From: Aspidapion aeneum
Taxonomy: Eukaryota > Arthropoda > Insecta > Coleoptera > Brentidae
Length of the DNA stretch: 64,000 nt
Assembly: GCA_963576565.1 (NCBI GenBank)
Contig: OY755039.1
Coordinates: 140,375,369 to 140,439,368, forward strand
Direction: 5' to 3'
The translations under genes and the position numbers were made by a program. The notes under the pieces are model-generated. The model saw only the letters and a list, made by a program, of their open reading frames with translations. It was not told where the DNA came from and made no database searches. This document shows positions 41,516 to 52,689 of this stretch, piece after piece (within the stretch, counting starts at the first letter, position 1; every line of letters starts with the position of its first letter).

Positions 41516-41789
41516 GTACAGTATCTTTTATCCTTCTCGCACGTGTACACTTTAATTAGCGGTCTCGCTCTTCCTTGGTGACTTTGGAATAGTTTGGATA
41601 TATTAACGAACACGTCTGTTGAGTGAGGCAGTGGTACCCGCGTTTTTCCCACTGTTAAACGTATGAAAACTCAAGAATTATAGAGGTCAGTTGAATGGCT
41701 TGGTCCAGTTAATACCCTGAGGATTTCTCGTTCTTGTATTGAGACACCACACACATGCATAGGTAGAAGTTTTCCGAAAATATGTATGA

Positions 41790-41860
41790 TCTTTGGTGGC
41801 TTAATGAGAGAGCGTTTGCGTACAGAGCAAGAGATCCGGGTTCGAGTCCCGGCCGAAGAG
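41790..41860 (+). tRNA. tRNA-like sequence (pseudo-tRNA or SINE head) with T-run terminator
   Basis: 71 nt fold into a cloverleaf. The acceptor stem TCTTTGG/CCGAAGA is 7 bp with one wobble, the D stem is GCTT/GAGC, the anticodon stem TTTGC/GCAAG has one wobble, and the T arm is CCGGG-TTCGAGT-CCCGG. A-box-like TGGCTTAATGAGAG and B box GGTTCGAGTCC are present, and seven T follow at 41862. The anticodon would be ACA (Cys), which is not the normal Cys anticodon, and the D-loop lacks the GG pair. A functional tRNA is therefore doubtful; a tRNA pseudogene or SINE head in intron 6 is more likely. Confidence 0.5.
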
Positions 41861-42001
41861 ATTTTTTTAAATAATTCTTCTTTCTTTAATTTCACTTGTT
41901 GTATATATTGAGATGTTACGCCACTCCCTTTACCTACGCGTGCAAGTCGGGTTAACCGGCGAAAAGGCTAGTTATAAATATTTTAATTGTTTTTTTTTTA
42001 G

Positions 42002-42112
42002 GAGTACCGGGTGCCTCAGCCCCCCAACCGTGCGTATCTGAGCTCCCCCAATCCCACCGCTTCAAGGCCCATTCAGGAGAAATCTTTTACTTCTCCTCCC
42101 GCCAAGCAACAG
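42002..42112 (+). CDS. Gln-rich gene, coding exon 7
   Basis: Acceptor TTTTTTTTTAG, donor CAACAG|GTAATT, phases 0/0. It encodes EYRVPQPPNRAYLSSPNPTA then SRPIQEKSFTSPPAKQQ, with several Ser-Pro sites. Confidence 0.92.
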
Positions 42113-42443
42113 GTAATTTGTTTAATTTGTTTCTTCCTTCTACACGTTGTAAACATAATGTATTATATTATTATATCAAAATAGGTAATGGGGAAAACAA
42201 TATTTTTTCACTAGCGTGTACAAAGAAGTCACTTTGGGCAAGCTTTTCCGTGCGCAAAGTTAAATTTTACGTTTGTTAGTATTGGGTGTCCATTAGATCT
42301 TGGACCCCGTGAGGTTAAGCTTTCAAGCTACCTACGGAAAAATATAAGAGAAACAAAAACTTCTTTGTACCCGATTAGTCACGAAACTTGTTTGATTTTT
42401 AAATTCACGGGTACTAAATTTCGCGTTTGTTAGTATTAAAATA

Positions 42444-43810
42444 AAAACATTCTGGCAAGTAAGAAGGGTGGTAGGAAGAAAGTGGGGACTCAGCCCAAGG
42501 ATCATGCACTGGATCTACACGGCCATCATAAGACCGAGGATCCAATACGAATCCGTGGTTTGGTGGTCGGGGGCAATGAAAACCACTAACGCCAAAACTC
42601 CTAACATAGCCCTGAATACGATCCTGGGTCTCCCATCGGTGTCCACCTGGATAAAGAAGGAAGCGATGGCAGCATACCTTAGGATAAGGGACGCGGGCGT
42701 GTGGAGAAGGAGCGGTGGACAAAAAGGACATTCGGAGATCGCGACTGTGACGGAAAAGGAGATTCCTTTATCGACGTACAGGCTAGCGATGCCAGAAAAG
42801 CGGTTAAGGGAGAAAAGGAGATACCGTGTAACCATACCACCAAGGGATGCATGGAAGGAGGACGGAGCTGAACTCCTTAGCGACGCCACGGTCTGCTATA
42901 CAGACGGATCAAGGCTGACAGACCGGAATTCGACCGGTGCAGGAGTGTACGTGGAAAGCAAGAGCATTGAAAAAAGCTACCCGCTGGGATCCAATGCAAC
43001 AATCTTCCAGGCAGAGGTTTACGGTATACTGGCGTTAACATGGGAGGAAGAAATTAGGAACGAAACAGGAAAACGCCTCTGCATCTGTTCAGACACTCAA
43101 GCTGCGCTGAAAGCACTGTGTAAACCAACCATGTCCGCAGGTTTGGTGCAGGAGTGTGCGGATGCACTTTAGGTAGGGTAGAGCTCGTATGGGTCCTAGG
43201 CCACGTGGGAGTCCCCGGAAACGAGAAAGCGGACAGACTCGCCAGGGGAGGATCCCAGCAGAAATGCGTCGGGCCAGAACCGTTCCTGGGGCTCACAAGA
43301 GGGCAAATGAAGTCGGCCCTAACAGAGTGGACCCAGAAACAGATACAAAGGGAGTAGACCAACACAGGAAACGCCAGACAGGCGAAGGAGTATGTGACAG
43401 GCTACAGCAAATCCCGTAGGGACTGGCTGCTCCGTAGAACACGAAGAGAGGTGGGAGCCATAGTGGGAGTCCTGACCGGACACTGCGTCCTACAGGGACA
43501 CCTGGCAAAGATGAGAGTGAAGGAGGACGCGACGTGCGAGCGATGTTGGGCCGAGGACGAGACCTCGGCGCATTTTCTCTCATCATGTGAAGCATTCAAG
43601 GAGGCAAGAAGAGAGGTATTCGAAGAGGAAGCCTTTGAGACGGAGGACCTTCTGAATCTGAGGTGGCCCGATATTCTGGCCTTTGTACAGAAGACGGGCA
43701 GATTCCTTAGCGAGAGAAGGACGCAGTAGGGGGGATGCCCGGGGGTTGGCGAAAAGGGCGCTTCATGTGCCTAGTCGCCAGGCCTAGAGCCTACCCCACA
43801 CTACTACTAC
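42444..43810 (+). mobile_element. 5'-truncated RNase-H-type LINE with 13-bp target duplication
   Basis: TAGTATTAAAATA flanks it exactly (42431-42443, 43811-43823). It is clearly GC-richer than the intron. It ends with a CTACCCCACACTACTACTAC tail. It encodes the RT C-terminus, an RNase H domain and a C-terminal zinc knuckle, arranged as in I/R1/LOA-type LINEs. Confidence 0.92.
42468..43729 (+). pseudogene. LINE RT C-terminus, RNase H and zinc knuckle, frameshifted
   Basis: The frame at 42468-43172 has the RT tail IMHWIYTAIIRPRIQYESVV-W and then RNase H: VCYTDGSRLTDRNSTGAGVY (first catalytic Asp), FQAEVYGILAL (Glu) and ICSDTQAALKAL (Asp). A frameshift near 43172 breaks it; RVELVWVLGHVGVPGNEKAD (the last RNase H motif) is in the next frame, and after a stop CERCWAEDETSAHFLSSC forms the terminal C-x2-C-x7-H-x4-C knuckle. 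There are two breaks, so it is not translated as one protein. Confidence 0.88.
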
Positions 43811-43827
43811 TACTAGTATTAAAATAT

Positions 43828-45094
43828 ATAGTAGGGGAAGCATTTAAGATTTTGGGAACTTATTTTCTTAGTCAGCCAACATTGATAGAGTTGTTCATTG
43901 ATCAATTCTGAGCAAAATTTGTTATATGAATAGTGGGGGTTTTCCGATGGGTTTAGGCGCAAAATTCAAAACAAGATATGAATACGAGGAACTTGTTTTC
44001 TTAGTAATAAAACTATTTGCACTAGTAAAGGGCATACTCAAGTTAACTAAAAAAAATATTCTGGCTAATCTCTAAGGGCGGCCAATATTTCTGGCAAGTG
44101 AAAAATTATATGAAGTGAGTGCCCTTATTTTCTTAATACAATCTCGCTGTTATTTAAGAGCCCCAAAGCCTTGCCAGACTTATCTGATGCCCGTCAATTT
44201 GACACATTTGATTATGTTAATGTTTCTTAGACCCACGTACAAATGAGAAAAAGTGATTATTTTTCTTATTTTAAAAATTTCCATGCACATAGGTTCGCAA
44301 GCACTTCGTTGCCGATTTACAGACTGTTGAAATATTTTTTTTTTCCATTTTTGTTGATAGCTCTAGCAGTTTTTAGGATGTTTGGCTTAAACTTAAAACC
44401 TAAAATTAAGCTACAAGGTGTACGTCATTAGGCATGCCAAGTAATAATTAGAATCTAAAAGTAAATCTTTTTTCAGCGAGAATGCTCCTTTTTCACCTTC
44501 CCCTAAACCTGGTGTGTCATTAATAGATTCTAAGAGACAGAATAAATTTCTTGTTTTATCTAAAAACTTTTTGGTCTCTTGCAGTTTTTTTTGTATCTGC
44601 GACCAGTAACGAGCGAAACATTAATTAACTATTTTTTAGATTGGAACTTAGAGCTTTTCTGGCGAGGCTTTCGTGATTGTAAAAAACAGACAGACTAATT
44701 TTTTACATTTAATAGCATAATCTACTATGTGAAAATATTTAAAAACTAAGAAAATAAGTTCCTAATTTTGAAGACCCCGCCAGATGCATTTTCCAACTTT
44801 GTAAATGAGCCAGACCAAGAAAATAAGGGCAAAAATCATTCCAGATTTTAGATCTTCAAATTTTCAGCTAGACATATTTCCCACCACTTGAGATGAGCCA
44901 GATTGCTTTTTTTATGGTATTTATGATCTCTTCTTCTTAGGGTAAAATATTTAGAACTAAGAAAATCAGTCGACTCATATCGTTCCTTGACCTTTTGAAC
45001 CCATCGAAAAATCATTACCAGACTGAAAAATTGTGAATTACTATCATTAAAAGAATATTCACCGAATTAGAAAATTATTCACTGTCTCCCCTAC
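43828..45094. mobile_element. TAGTAGGGG-family MITE, copy 2 (complete)
   Basis: Inverted ends GTAGGGGAAG and CTCCCCTAC, flanked by TA. It carries several CTTATTTTCTTAGT / AAGAAAATAAG segments. It follows the LINE target duplication by only a few bases. Confidence 0.8.
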
Positions 45095-45208
45095 TATGCA
45101 CACTAGTTGGAAAAATCCATTTTTTTCCAAAACGTTTTGGACTCATATCACAGCAAGAGTAAAAATAAATATATATATTTTTTTATATAGTTGTTTCTTT
45201 TTTTACAG

Positions 45209-45333
45209 AGTACCCCACAGATTCAAACTAAGGCCCAGACGAAAATCTACTCGGAACTGACCAATCAGCGCGAACAACAGCAGCAACGAGCCACAGCCGA
45301 GCAGGAAACGCAGAGCCAGTCTTCCCCGATCAG
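45209..45333 (+). CDS. Gln-rich gene, coding exon 8
   Basis: Acceptor TTTTTTTACAG, donor ATCAG|GTAAGC, phases 0/2. It encodes STPQIQTKAQTKIYSELTNQ then REQQQQRATAEQETQSQSSPI. Confidence 0.92.
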
Positions 45334-45636
45334 GTAAGCGATGAAACTTGGCACGCTTATACTTTTCATTTCTATGGTTTAGAGATACCGAGAGCAAATC
45401 CCGCCCGAACGGTTGAAATATAAAAAAGCATGTTATGCATCAGAAAATGCCTCTTGATGAATCGAAACTGTGTACCAAATTTCACAAAAATACGAGGCTT
45501 TTAAGTTTTGCATATTACAGCTGGAATATAACAGTAGATAACTTTTAAAGACTTTATTGTTTCTCAAAGTATTCTCCACGAAAATTAATGCACTTTTGCA
45601 TGCGCTCAAACCAGTTGTCAAACAAATGGTGATGTA

Positions 45637-46752
45637 CAGTCAGGGACTTTTTAAATGGCCGGTGTATTTTTTTCTGTTAAAATTAATCATTTAAAGAAAT
45701 AAAAAGAAAACTAATTTTTAGATATGGATGATTCTACTAAAAGTGGGCTATATGGATATCATTTTTGGTCATTGCCTTTAAATAACAGTACAGCACAGTA
45801 AATAATTTTGTTTTTTTAAATTTATGTAACTAATTAGGTGTAAGCTAAGAAACATTTATTTTACCGAATTTTATTGCATAAAAATTCCAGAGGGATGAGT
45901 ACCAGAGGAATGAGTTTTTTAATGGTTTTCCAATTTAAATCAAAATCTATTTAGACTACTTAACTTAAGTTTTATATAAACAAAGTTCCTATACTTATAA
46001 TTTTAAAACAATCAACAAAAAAATTATACTATTGATATCAGTCGAATATTTACTTACCAGAGAGATGATAATTGAAGTGTTCCTTTTTGATTTCTCCGAA
46101 AAAAACTAATTTTCTGCCGAAAATAAAGGATCTATAACTTAAACCAAACTAAAGTTGACATTATCTGTCACAACTTGTCACCCTCACAAGTAAATTAGAT
46201 ATCCAGGGCCGTCTCTTTCTCTAGAAATTAACCGGTGGTATTCACAAATATTGTGTTATTAAAAATGGAGCACGTTTAAAGTTGTAAAATTTTCCTGAGA
46301 TGTAAATTCGGATTTTCAAAAATATGACTGCAAACTTAAGTTTTATCAATTTTTTGATAAATAGTTAAGACTTGGTTAAATATTATTTATTAAGATATTT
46401 TTTTCAATTTGAGTTTTTATTATTTGGTTTGGGACTTTACCAGAGGAATGAGGTATTTGCTTTGTAATAAAAAAAATTATAAACTTGCAATTTTTTTTAT
46501 ACATTAAACTCAAATGCTCCATAAAGAAAACATTTCGTTTTAAATCTTATAACTAAAACTATGCTTCATTTGCAGTCTGTGTTTGAAAAATATGCATTCC
46601 CACAGCTCCATTTTTGTAGAATCATCCATATGTATGTAGACAGACAGAGGTAAGTTTCACAATTTTTTTGTTTTGGTTCAAACTACTTTTCTGAATTTCA
46701 AATAGGAATATTTTTTAGTTTCGAAGACGACAATTTAAAAAGTCCCCGACTG
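45637..46752. mobile_element. CAGTCRGGGACTTTTTAAAT TIR element, nested
   Basis: CAGTCAGGGACTTTTTAAAT at the left and ATTTAAAAAGTCCCCGACTG at the right, with TA on both sides. Without the inner MITE it is only about 210 bp. Confidence 0.82.
45725..46628 (-). mobile_element. TGGATGATTCTAC MITE, copy C
   Basis: Flanked by TA, orientation as copy B; lies inside the 45637-46752 element, which itself lies in a mariner. Confidence 0.88.
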
Positions 46753-47060
46753 TACCATTCGGCAGTAGTTCTTTGATCTTCCAGAGGAATTGTAGCTACA
46801 TGACCTGCTTTTTAGACAAATGTCGCGACCATCTTTTTGGATACACTTCGAGAACGGATGACTTTTGTTGGCCCCTCAAATGAACACACTCGATTCTTCT
46901 TTGAAATACATCACTGTCGAAGGCTGACATTTTCATTGTTTTCATGTCGGCCTATATTTTTTTGTTTTCAGAATAGTCAAAATTTTAGATCTGTCAGCCT
47001 TCGAAACTGTGATACCATTCAAAGTAGACTCAGGCTTGATATAAAGGGGGCTGTGGTCAT

Positions 47061-48221
47061 ACATACCGGGCGGGTAAAGAAAAACCGGACCTTTTTTTTC
47101 CATTATAACTTTTGAAGTATATTATTGATTTTAATAGCACAAATTGCAGTTTGTAGAGAATTATTCAGAGTTTTAACTAAATATACTTTTTTGTCCACCA
47201 TCTCAAAATCCAAGATGGCGGACGCAAATAAAATGTACCCGTCAAAGATGCTCGTTTATTCTTGTGTTGCGAACATGTCTTAATCATTTTTTTAAATTAG
47301 TAAAAAAGCTACATTCTTGCCATGCACAACAAGGTAAGAATCAGCAACATCGGTTCGGTGGTTTTTTTTTTTTAATTTTTAAAGATCATGATCAAAGTTT
47401 ATCGCCATCTTAAAATTTAAGATGTCGGACAGAATCATACTTGATGCAATGCAATCGTGTTTTTTGTAAAACAATGGTGAAAACAAAATCAGATTTTGTA
47501 AGAACCACTTCACCGATTTTAGTGCTTGTACCTTGTTAAGCGGGAAAAAAGTAGTGCTTTTCTTTCAATTAAAAAAAAAACTAAAACATTTTCGGAAAAT
47601 AAGAATAAAGTTGCCTCTTTGAAGGGTCAAGTATGATTCTGGCCGACATCTTAACTTTTCAGATGGCGATTGTAATCTTTAAAGAACAATTCATTCCTAC
47701 TATGATTTTTTTATTTCACCAAGATCGGTTCAGTAATAATGAGTTTATAAGGAAATGAATGCAGACAGTATAATCTGTAAAACAATGGCTGAAACAAAGA
47801 CACTACACAACTACCACACCGATTTTACTAATTTGTACCTCGTTGTGCGGGGAAAAGTAGTGCTTTTCTATAAATTAAAATAAAAGCTAAAACATTTTCA
47901 AAAAATAAGACTAAACACGCCATTTTCATGCATCAAGTATGATCCTGTCCGCCATCTTAAATTATAAGACGGCGATAAATTTTGATCATAATCTTTTTAA
48001 AAAAATCAATTCTGACCAAGATGGTTTTTATTTCATTAAAATCGGTTTAGTAATAAATGCAGACATGATTGGCAAGCCAATCGTATAATATTCAAAACAA
48101 TGGTTGAAACAAACATATTCTTTTTTAGAACCACCGAACCGATTTTGCTGATTTGTACCTTGTTGTGCGTGGCAAGAATGCAGTTTTTTTACTGATACTG
48201 GTATTCAGTAACACCCTGTAT
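47061..48221. repeat. Inverted-repeat-rich element ending at exon 9 acceptor
   Basis: Blocks containing CGCCATCTTAAA(A)TT, AAGTATGATYCTGYCCG and AAAACAATGGTGAAAC recur in direct and inverse orientation (47390-47660 and 47900-48120). The right edge AACACCCTGTATA resembles a transposon terminus; the left edge may be ACCGGGCGGGTAAAG at 47066. Confidence 0.5.
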
Positions 48222-48236
48222 ATTTTTTTTCTGCAG

Positions 48237-48395
48237 TTTTTCGATAATGGACGCTCCCGGACGCCTAAACTACTCAGGCAGCAACGCCTCAGGCAAGAGA
48301 CCACCTCATTATCAGCACAACTATCGCCACTATCAGCAGAGCTCGAATTCCGAAGATTTTCAACGCCCCAAAAGTGGCTCGGAATATCAAAATAG
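48237..48395 (+). CDS. Gln-rich gene, coding exon 9
   Basis: Acceptor TTTTTTTTCTGCAG, donor AATAG|GTAAGA, phases 2/2. In that phase it reads FSIMDAPGRLNYSGSNASGK then RPPHYQHNYRHYQQSSNSED and FQRPKSGSEYQN. Other frames also stay open for much of the stretch and could mislead. The acceptor immediately follows a transposon-like end (ACACCCTGTATA), so this exon's 3' splice site may have been rebuilt after an insertion. It could be alternatively used, since skipping it keeps the frame. Confidence 0.8.
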   Translation, partial: FFDNGRSRTPKLLRQQRLRQETTSLSAQLSPLSAELEFRRFSTPQKWLGISK

Positions 48396-48580
48396 GTAAG
48401 AATCGTCTGTAATTTCTTGTCCAGTTTAGAACAAATATTTTTTCTGCTTTCGGGTATTTCTAGGGGAGATAAATATATACCCAATATCTTATTTCTTTCT
48501 TCTCAACTGCCAGGAATTTTACAAATGTTTTTTTAAATCATTTTACATTTTACCCATTTGTTTAATCTCTTGTTTTACAG

Positions 48581-48743
48581 CTCAAACGGTCAAGAATGCA
48601 ATGTGGCAGTCCCGCGTAGGCCCAGCCCCCTACAGGCTCACTCGCAAGCCTCGCCCCTCGGCCACGCCCAGAGCCCCGCCTATCCGATGTATAACAGCCC
48701 TATGAGCTCCATGTCGTCCCCACAACAGAACTCTAGCAATCAG
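48581..48743 (+). CDS. Gln-rich gene, coding exon 10
   Basis: Acceptor CTTGTTTTACAG, donor AATCAG|GTATGT, phases 2/0. It encodes SNGQECNVAVPRRPSPLQAH, SQASPLGHAQSPAYPMYNSP and MSSMSSPQQNSSNQ. Confidence 0.93.
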
Positions 48744-48854
48744 GTATGTGCAATGTTTCAAATGTGTTTAGCTGTTTGTTTTGTTTTGATATTTATTGGT
48801 CTTTCATTGTCCCGTGAAGTTGGAAACTTTCTTAATTCTTTTGTGTTCAGGGTA

Positions 48855-50010
48855 CAATGAGTTCTCGGAAGTAAATAGTTGTTTCCTTTTATGATTTCGT
48901 TAAGTTTTCTGTAATCCAGACAGATCCTAGTGAAGCCATTTTTTGTTATAAACTTATTTTTTTCTTTGTCATCTTTGTGAAGCTTCTTAAAATTTAGTAT
49001 TTTATCAGTTCTTGCACTGGATGGTTATCTCTTTTTATGATGTCATTGAGTACTCTGTATTCCACACATAATCTAATGAACTCATACTTTTTTGTCAAGA
49101 AACACATCAATTTTGTTAGGGTTCTTTTTCTGTTGTCAATGCATCTCCTTTGTGTGCATGTGCATAATTACATATTTACTGCTAAATTCCACTTTATCAG
49201 TTCTCGGAAGTGGGTAATTGTTCCTTTTTATGGTGTCATTGAGCTCCCTGCAATCCACATAGAATCTAATTCTTCGCGAAGAATATTAACTTAAAAAATT
49301 GGTACAGCCTTTTTCTAATTGTGTAATTTTTCTTGTGTTGTAAAGGCAATCTTTACTTTGTCATCTCTTCAAAATGTCACCCTAAAATCTAATGTAAAGA
49401 ATCACTTGAATTTATTTATTCAGGGTGTAATTATATGCTAATATTAAATAATGCAAATATTGGGTCCATTTTGAGGAAAAATTACATGTCCTAAACGTCT
49501 AAACTTTTGAGATCAAAAATTGCCCTCGCTTCCTTAAACAAATGTGGTCACTTGATTTCTTTTCTTTTGACGTACAGTTTTCATATTATAGAAAAATTAA
49601 TTCGCTAGACCCATTGCGAGACAAACAATTTTAAACTACCGAACCAAAATAAAAAACCATATTATACAAGACAAAATGCCTCTTGATCAATGGAAATTGT
49701 GTACCAAATTTCACAAAAACATATAGAGCAGTATTACAGATATTAATAAAAAAATAGATTTTTTTTTTAATGTTTTAAGACTTTCTACATCAAAAGTTAA
49801 CACTTTTACGACATACTATGAAACTTTGTTCTCAAAATGGACCCAGTAATTACCTACTTAAATGTTACATGTATATAACACCTTGCATGGAATATCATCA
49901 GTCGTCGGAAGTGGATATTTTTTCTTTTTAATAATGTCATTAAGTTTCTTGTAATACACACATAACCTTAAGGTGTCATAGTTGAATATCACAAAGGAAT
50001 TCAAATTAGT
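48855..50010 (-). pseudogene. Four partial copies of a Ty3/gypsy-like reverse-transcriptase segment
   Basis: Four minus-strand stretches each encode the R-(F/L)-C-V-(D/E)-Y-R-x-L-N-(D/E) box of LTR-retrotransposon RT: NGFTRICLDYRKLNEIIKGN (about 48955-48880), FIRLCVEYRVLNDIIKRDNH (49095-49015), RIRFYVDCRELNDTIKRNNY (49280-49205) and TLRLCVYYKKLNDIIKKKKY (49990-49910). Each continues to a PLPRT-like end or a decayed form. No other domain survives. Confidence 0.7.
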
Positions 50011-50196
50011 CATTCATTCATTGCTGTTGTAACCTCAGTCCTTTTTTTTTGTCATTTTTTAAAAGTAGTCAATTTTCGAAAATAATAGAAATATGGCAAA
50101 GATAATAAAAATGTTACAAAAATTCTTCCTAAATTTGGCGAACAGCTGCAGCCCTTAAAAATTAGCCCCCATAAAGCAAACCTTATTTTTCCCCAG

Positions 50197-50343
50197 GTGG
50201 CCCCACCGTCCCCCTTGGACGTGTCTGTCCCAAGGCCCAACTCGCAAACCGGGGGCAATGTGGCCTACCCCTCTGTCATCACCCGGGCCTTGAACTCGGA
50301 AAAGAGTTTTGAACGATACGAGCAACCGACCCAGCCCACACAG
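50197..50343 (+). CDS. Gln-rich gene, coding exon 11
   Basis: Acceptor TTTTTCCCCAG, donor ACACAG|GTAGGC, phases 0/0. It encodes VAPPSPLDVSVPRPNSQTGG, NVAYPSVITRALNSEKSFER and YEQPTQPTQ. The less repetitive ITRALNSEKSFERYEQP may be a conserved element. Confidence 0.93.
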
Positions 50344-51215
50344 GTAGGCAATTTTTTCGAGCTTCTTAACAAAAAAATCGGGCATTTTTAATTGTTTAAA
50401 ATTAAACTAACCCGCACGCAGTGTAGGCCCCAACAAATTCATGATGGGACGTCCAAATTGATGGTGGGGCCAAACTGGATGTTTTACAGAACAATTAGAA
50501 GACCAAGACGTCTAAGCCTATACAGGGTGTAATTTAAGGGGTGGTAGAAATGGTCAAACACATAGATATAGAAAAATAATTAGATTGGGCTTTGACTACT
50601 GCGCAACTTCCTATAGGGGCGACGGAACGTTGGCCGCCATTTTTTCACAGATTTTAAGTACAACCAGTTACCCCTTGAGGTCGCTATGGTAAACAAGCAT
50701 ATGGGATCACTGGATCACCCAAACTGCGTCGGCAGACTTTAAAATGCCGTGACCTTACAAGCGTGGTGTAAACCACCACCCGTAGAGGTCGCCGTGGAAA
50801 GTGTCTGACGCTCTATCAAATATCTTTAGTTGAAGTCTGGCTCCATATGATGTTTTACCACGAATTCAGTTCAACGCTACAGCCTTTTAAAACGAGTCGT
50901 TAAATACCGAGAGGAATTCCATCAAAGGAGCATGCGCCAAAATGTCTAATTTAAATTATTGGCGCGAATACCGGGATTGGCGCGAGATCGAAGAGCTTAA
51001 CGTATAATAAAAAATTCAAGGTATAAAATAATGGTCAATTCTAATTTTTAGGTATGATTTTATGTAGGTACCGGGTGGTTTTTTATAACCGGAGCACTCA
51101 GCAACTTTATCATTGAAAATAAAGGGCTATAATAAATTGTACATTTTTTTTGGTTAATTATGATGATGATGAACTTTAAAAGCCAACATAATTTTTTTCT
51201 ATCCGTCACCATGTA
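50344..51215 (+). other. Intron 11, unassigned sequence
   Basis: Contains TACAGGGTGTAATTTAAG at 50521, a possible MITE end, and the GC-richer stretch 50580-50990, which looks like transposon debris without recognisable frames. Confidence 0.35.
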
Positions 51216-52062
51216 CAGGGTTTCCCAAATTCGATGTTTTTGGGGAGTTTCGGGTATTTCTAGAGGGGCTAAAAAAACCTGATCAACCTTTGCGACACTC
51301 AAATTTCAAAAGAAGCTTAAAGGTGAAAATCGCATTTTGATATAGCAAGCCGTTTTTAAACTACGGGGTGTTTTTAAAAAGTCTGCATTTTGGGAAGGGG
51401 TCTATAACTTGTTTATTTATTAATATTTTTATTTCTGTGAAAACATTCTTTAGACACTTTTTTAAGAGGAATTCAACTGTTAAATTAAATTTTATTTGTC
51501 ACGTTTAGTTTTTGAGATATTACATAAAATTAATTTTTCTTTATGGGATTAGTGGGATTTCTTTATATTTTTGTTTTTTTTTTTATTTTTACTACATATT
51601 TTAGTTTGCTTAATGGGTTTAAAAATATTTTAATATTATAAAATTATAAAAATAAAAAAATAATAAAGAGGTGATTAAAAACTAAAAATAAAGAAAACAA
51701 TAAAAAAAAAAAAAATTAAAATATTGAATGTGATACATCATTTTAAAGGAAATTTTAGAGAGAGTTTTAGAGTTATTCTGTAAGAAAAATAACAACTTTA
51801 TGCAATATTTTAAAAACCAAAAGAGATAAATAAAAACCGTTAACATCTGTCAATTCTTCAAGAAAAGATCTATAAGAAACCTATTTACACAAAAGCAACT
51901 CCGTAGCTTTAAAACGGCTATATGCTATATAGCTATATCTAAATGTAGTTTTCACCTTTAGGCTTCTCTTAAAATTTGAGCGTCGCAAAGGGGGCTCAGT
52001 TTTTTTCTTTCTCCCCTAGAAATACCCGACACCACAAAAAACAACGAATTTGGGACACCCTG
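51216..52062. mobile_element. Foldback element with CAGGGTTTCCCA/TGGGACACCCTG ends
   Basis: TA-flanked ends CAGGGTTTCCCAAATTCG and CGAATTTGGGACACCCTG, with the inner arms also inverted (GGGTATTTCTAG against CTAGAAATACCCGA; AAGAAGCTTAAAGGTGAAAA against TTTTCACCTTTAGGCTTCTC). The centre is AT-only sequence. Confidence 0.85.
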
Positions 52063-52680
52063 TACAGGGTGTGACAATAAAGTCGATTTTTTGAGAGGGA
52101 ACACCCTGTATATTTTTGCATTTTAAGATTCGTCTTTTCTTTTTGATTTCAAACATTTATATTTTTTGAGGTATATGCAGTATTTCTTCTATATGCATTT
52201 CACGTTTATTTTGTTTTGCCATGGGAGTATTGACAAATTTAAATGCGCTAAATCTTTTAAAAAAATGTTTATCGTAGCATAGACATACAGTAGGACCCCG
52301 ATGACAGTGTTTATTCAAACTAAATTGGGCACTAAATAATTTGTCACACGTCACCGGCATTTTCACAGAACAAAAACGACGAATTTTCATCAAAAAGAAC
52401 TGGGAATTATTAAAGTTTTTCTGTATAAAACCATACTGAAATATCTCTCAGTTGATTGGTTGGCAGAAGTGACAGATCAACGCTTGCGCACGTCTTGGAA
52501 TTCATCTCGATACTTTACGACTCGTCTTTTAAATCGTACCTGTCAAAGTAGACCTTGATCAATCTGTGAAAAAATGGTGAACTTCAATTTCTTAGTCAGA
52601 AAATGATGTATTGCGTTTTTTAAAAAAATTATATTTAAGGAGAAACAAATCAAAATAGGTATAAATGTATCAATGTTTTT
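52063..52680 (+). other. Transposon debris; minus ORF with Cys/His pattern
   Basis: CAGGGTGTGACAATAAAGTC at 52065 and AACACCCTGTATA at 52102 are transposon-type ends. The minus frame 52393-52157 (KMPVTCDKLFSAQFSLNKHC) has one C2H2-like half, but the spacing does not continue and no function is assigned. Confidence 0.35.
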
Positions 52681-52689
52681 AACAATTAG

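Larger units (their letters stand above)
45540..46960 (-). pseudogene. Mariner transposase remnant split by nested insertions
   Basis: On the minus strand, 46830-46753 reads MVATFV, a stop, KAGHVATIPLEDQRTTAEWY. The catalytic-end piece NWFERMQ-like TTGLSACKSALIFVENTL lies at 45621-45560. The insertion 45637-46752 sits at the TA within the codons after EWY. The rest is decayed. Confidence 0.6.

Noticed and set aside
42414..43599. Minus-strand ORFs opposite the RNase-H LINE
   Set aside because: GC-rich antisense shadow frames with no recognisable domain; the plus strand has all LINE motifs.
52157..52393. Possible single zinc finger (CDKLFSAQFSLNKHCH)
   Set aside because: The spacing of Cys and His is irregular and there is no splice context or neighbouring finger; it sits in transposon debris.
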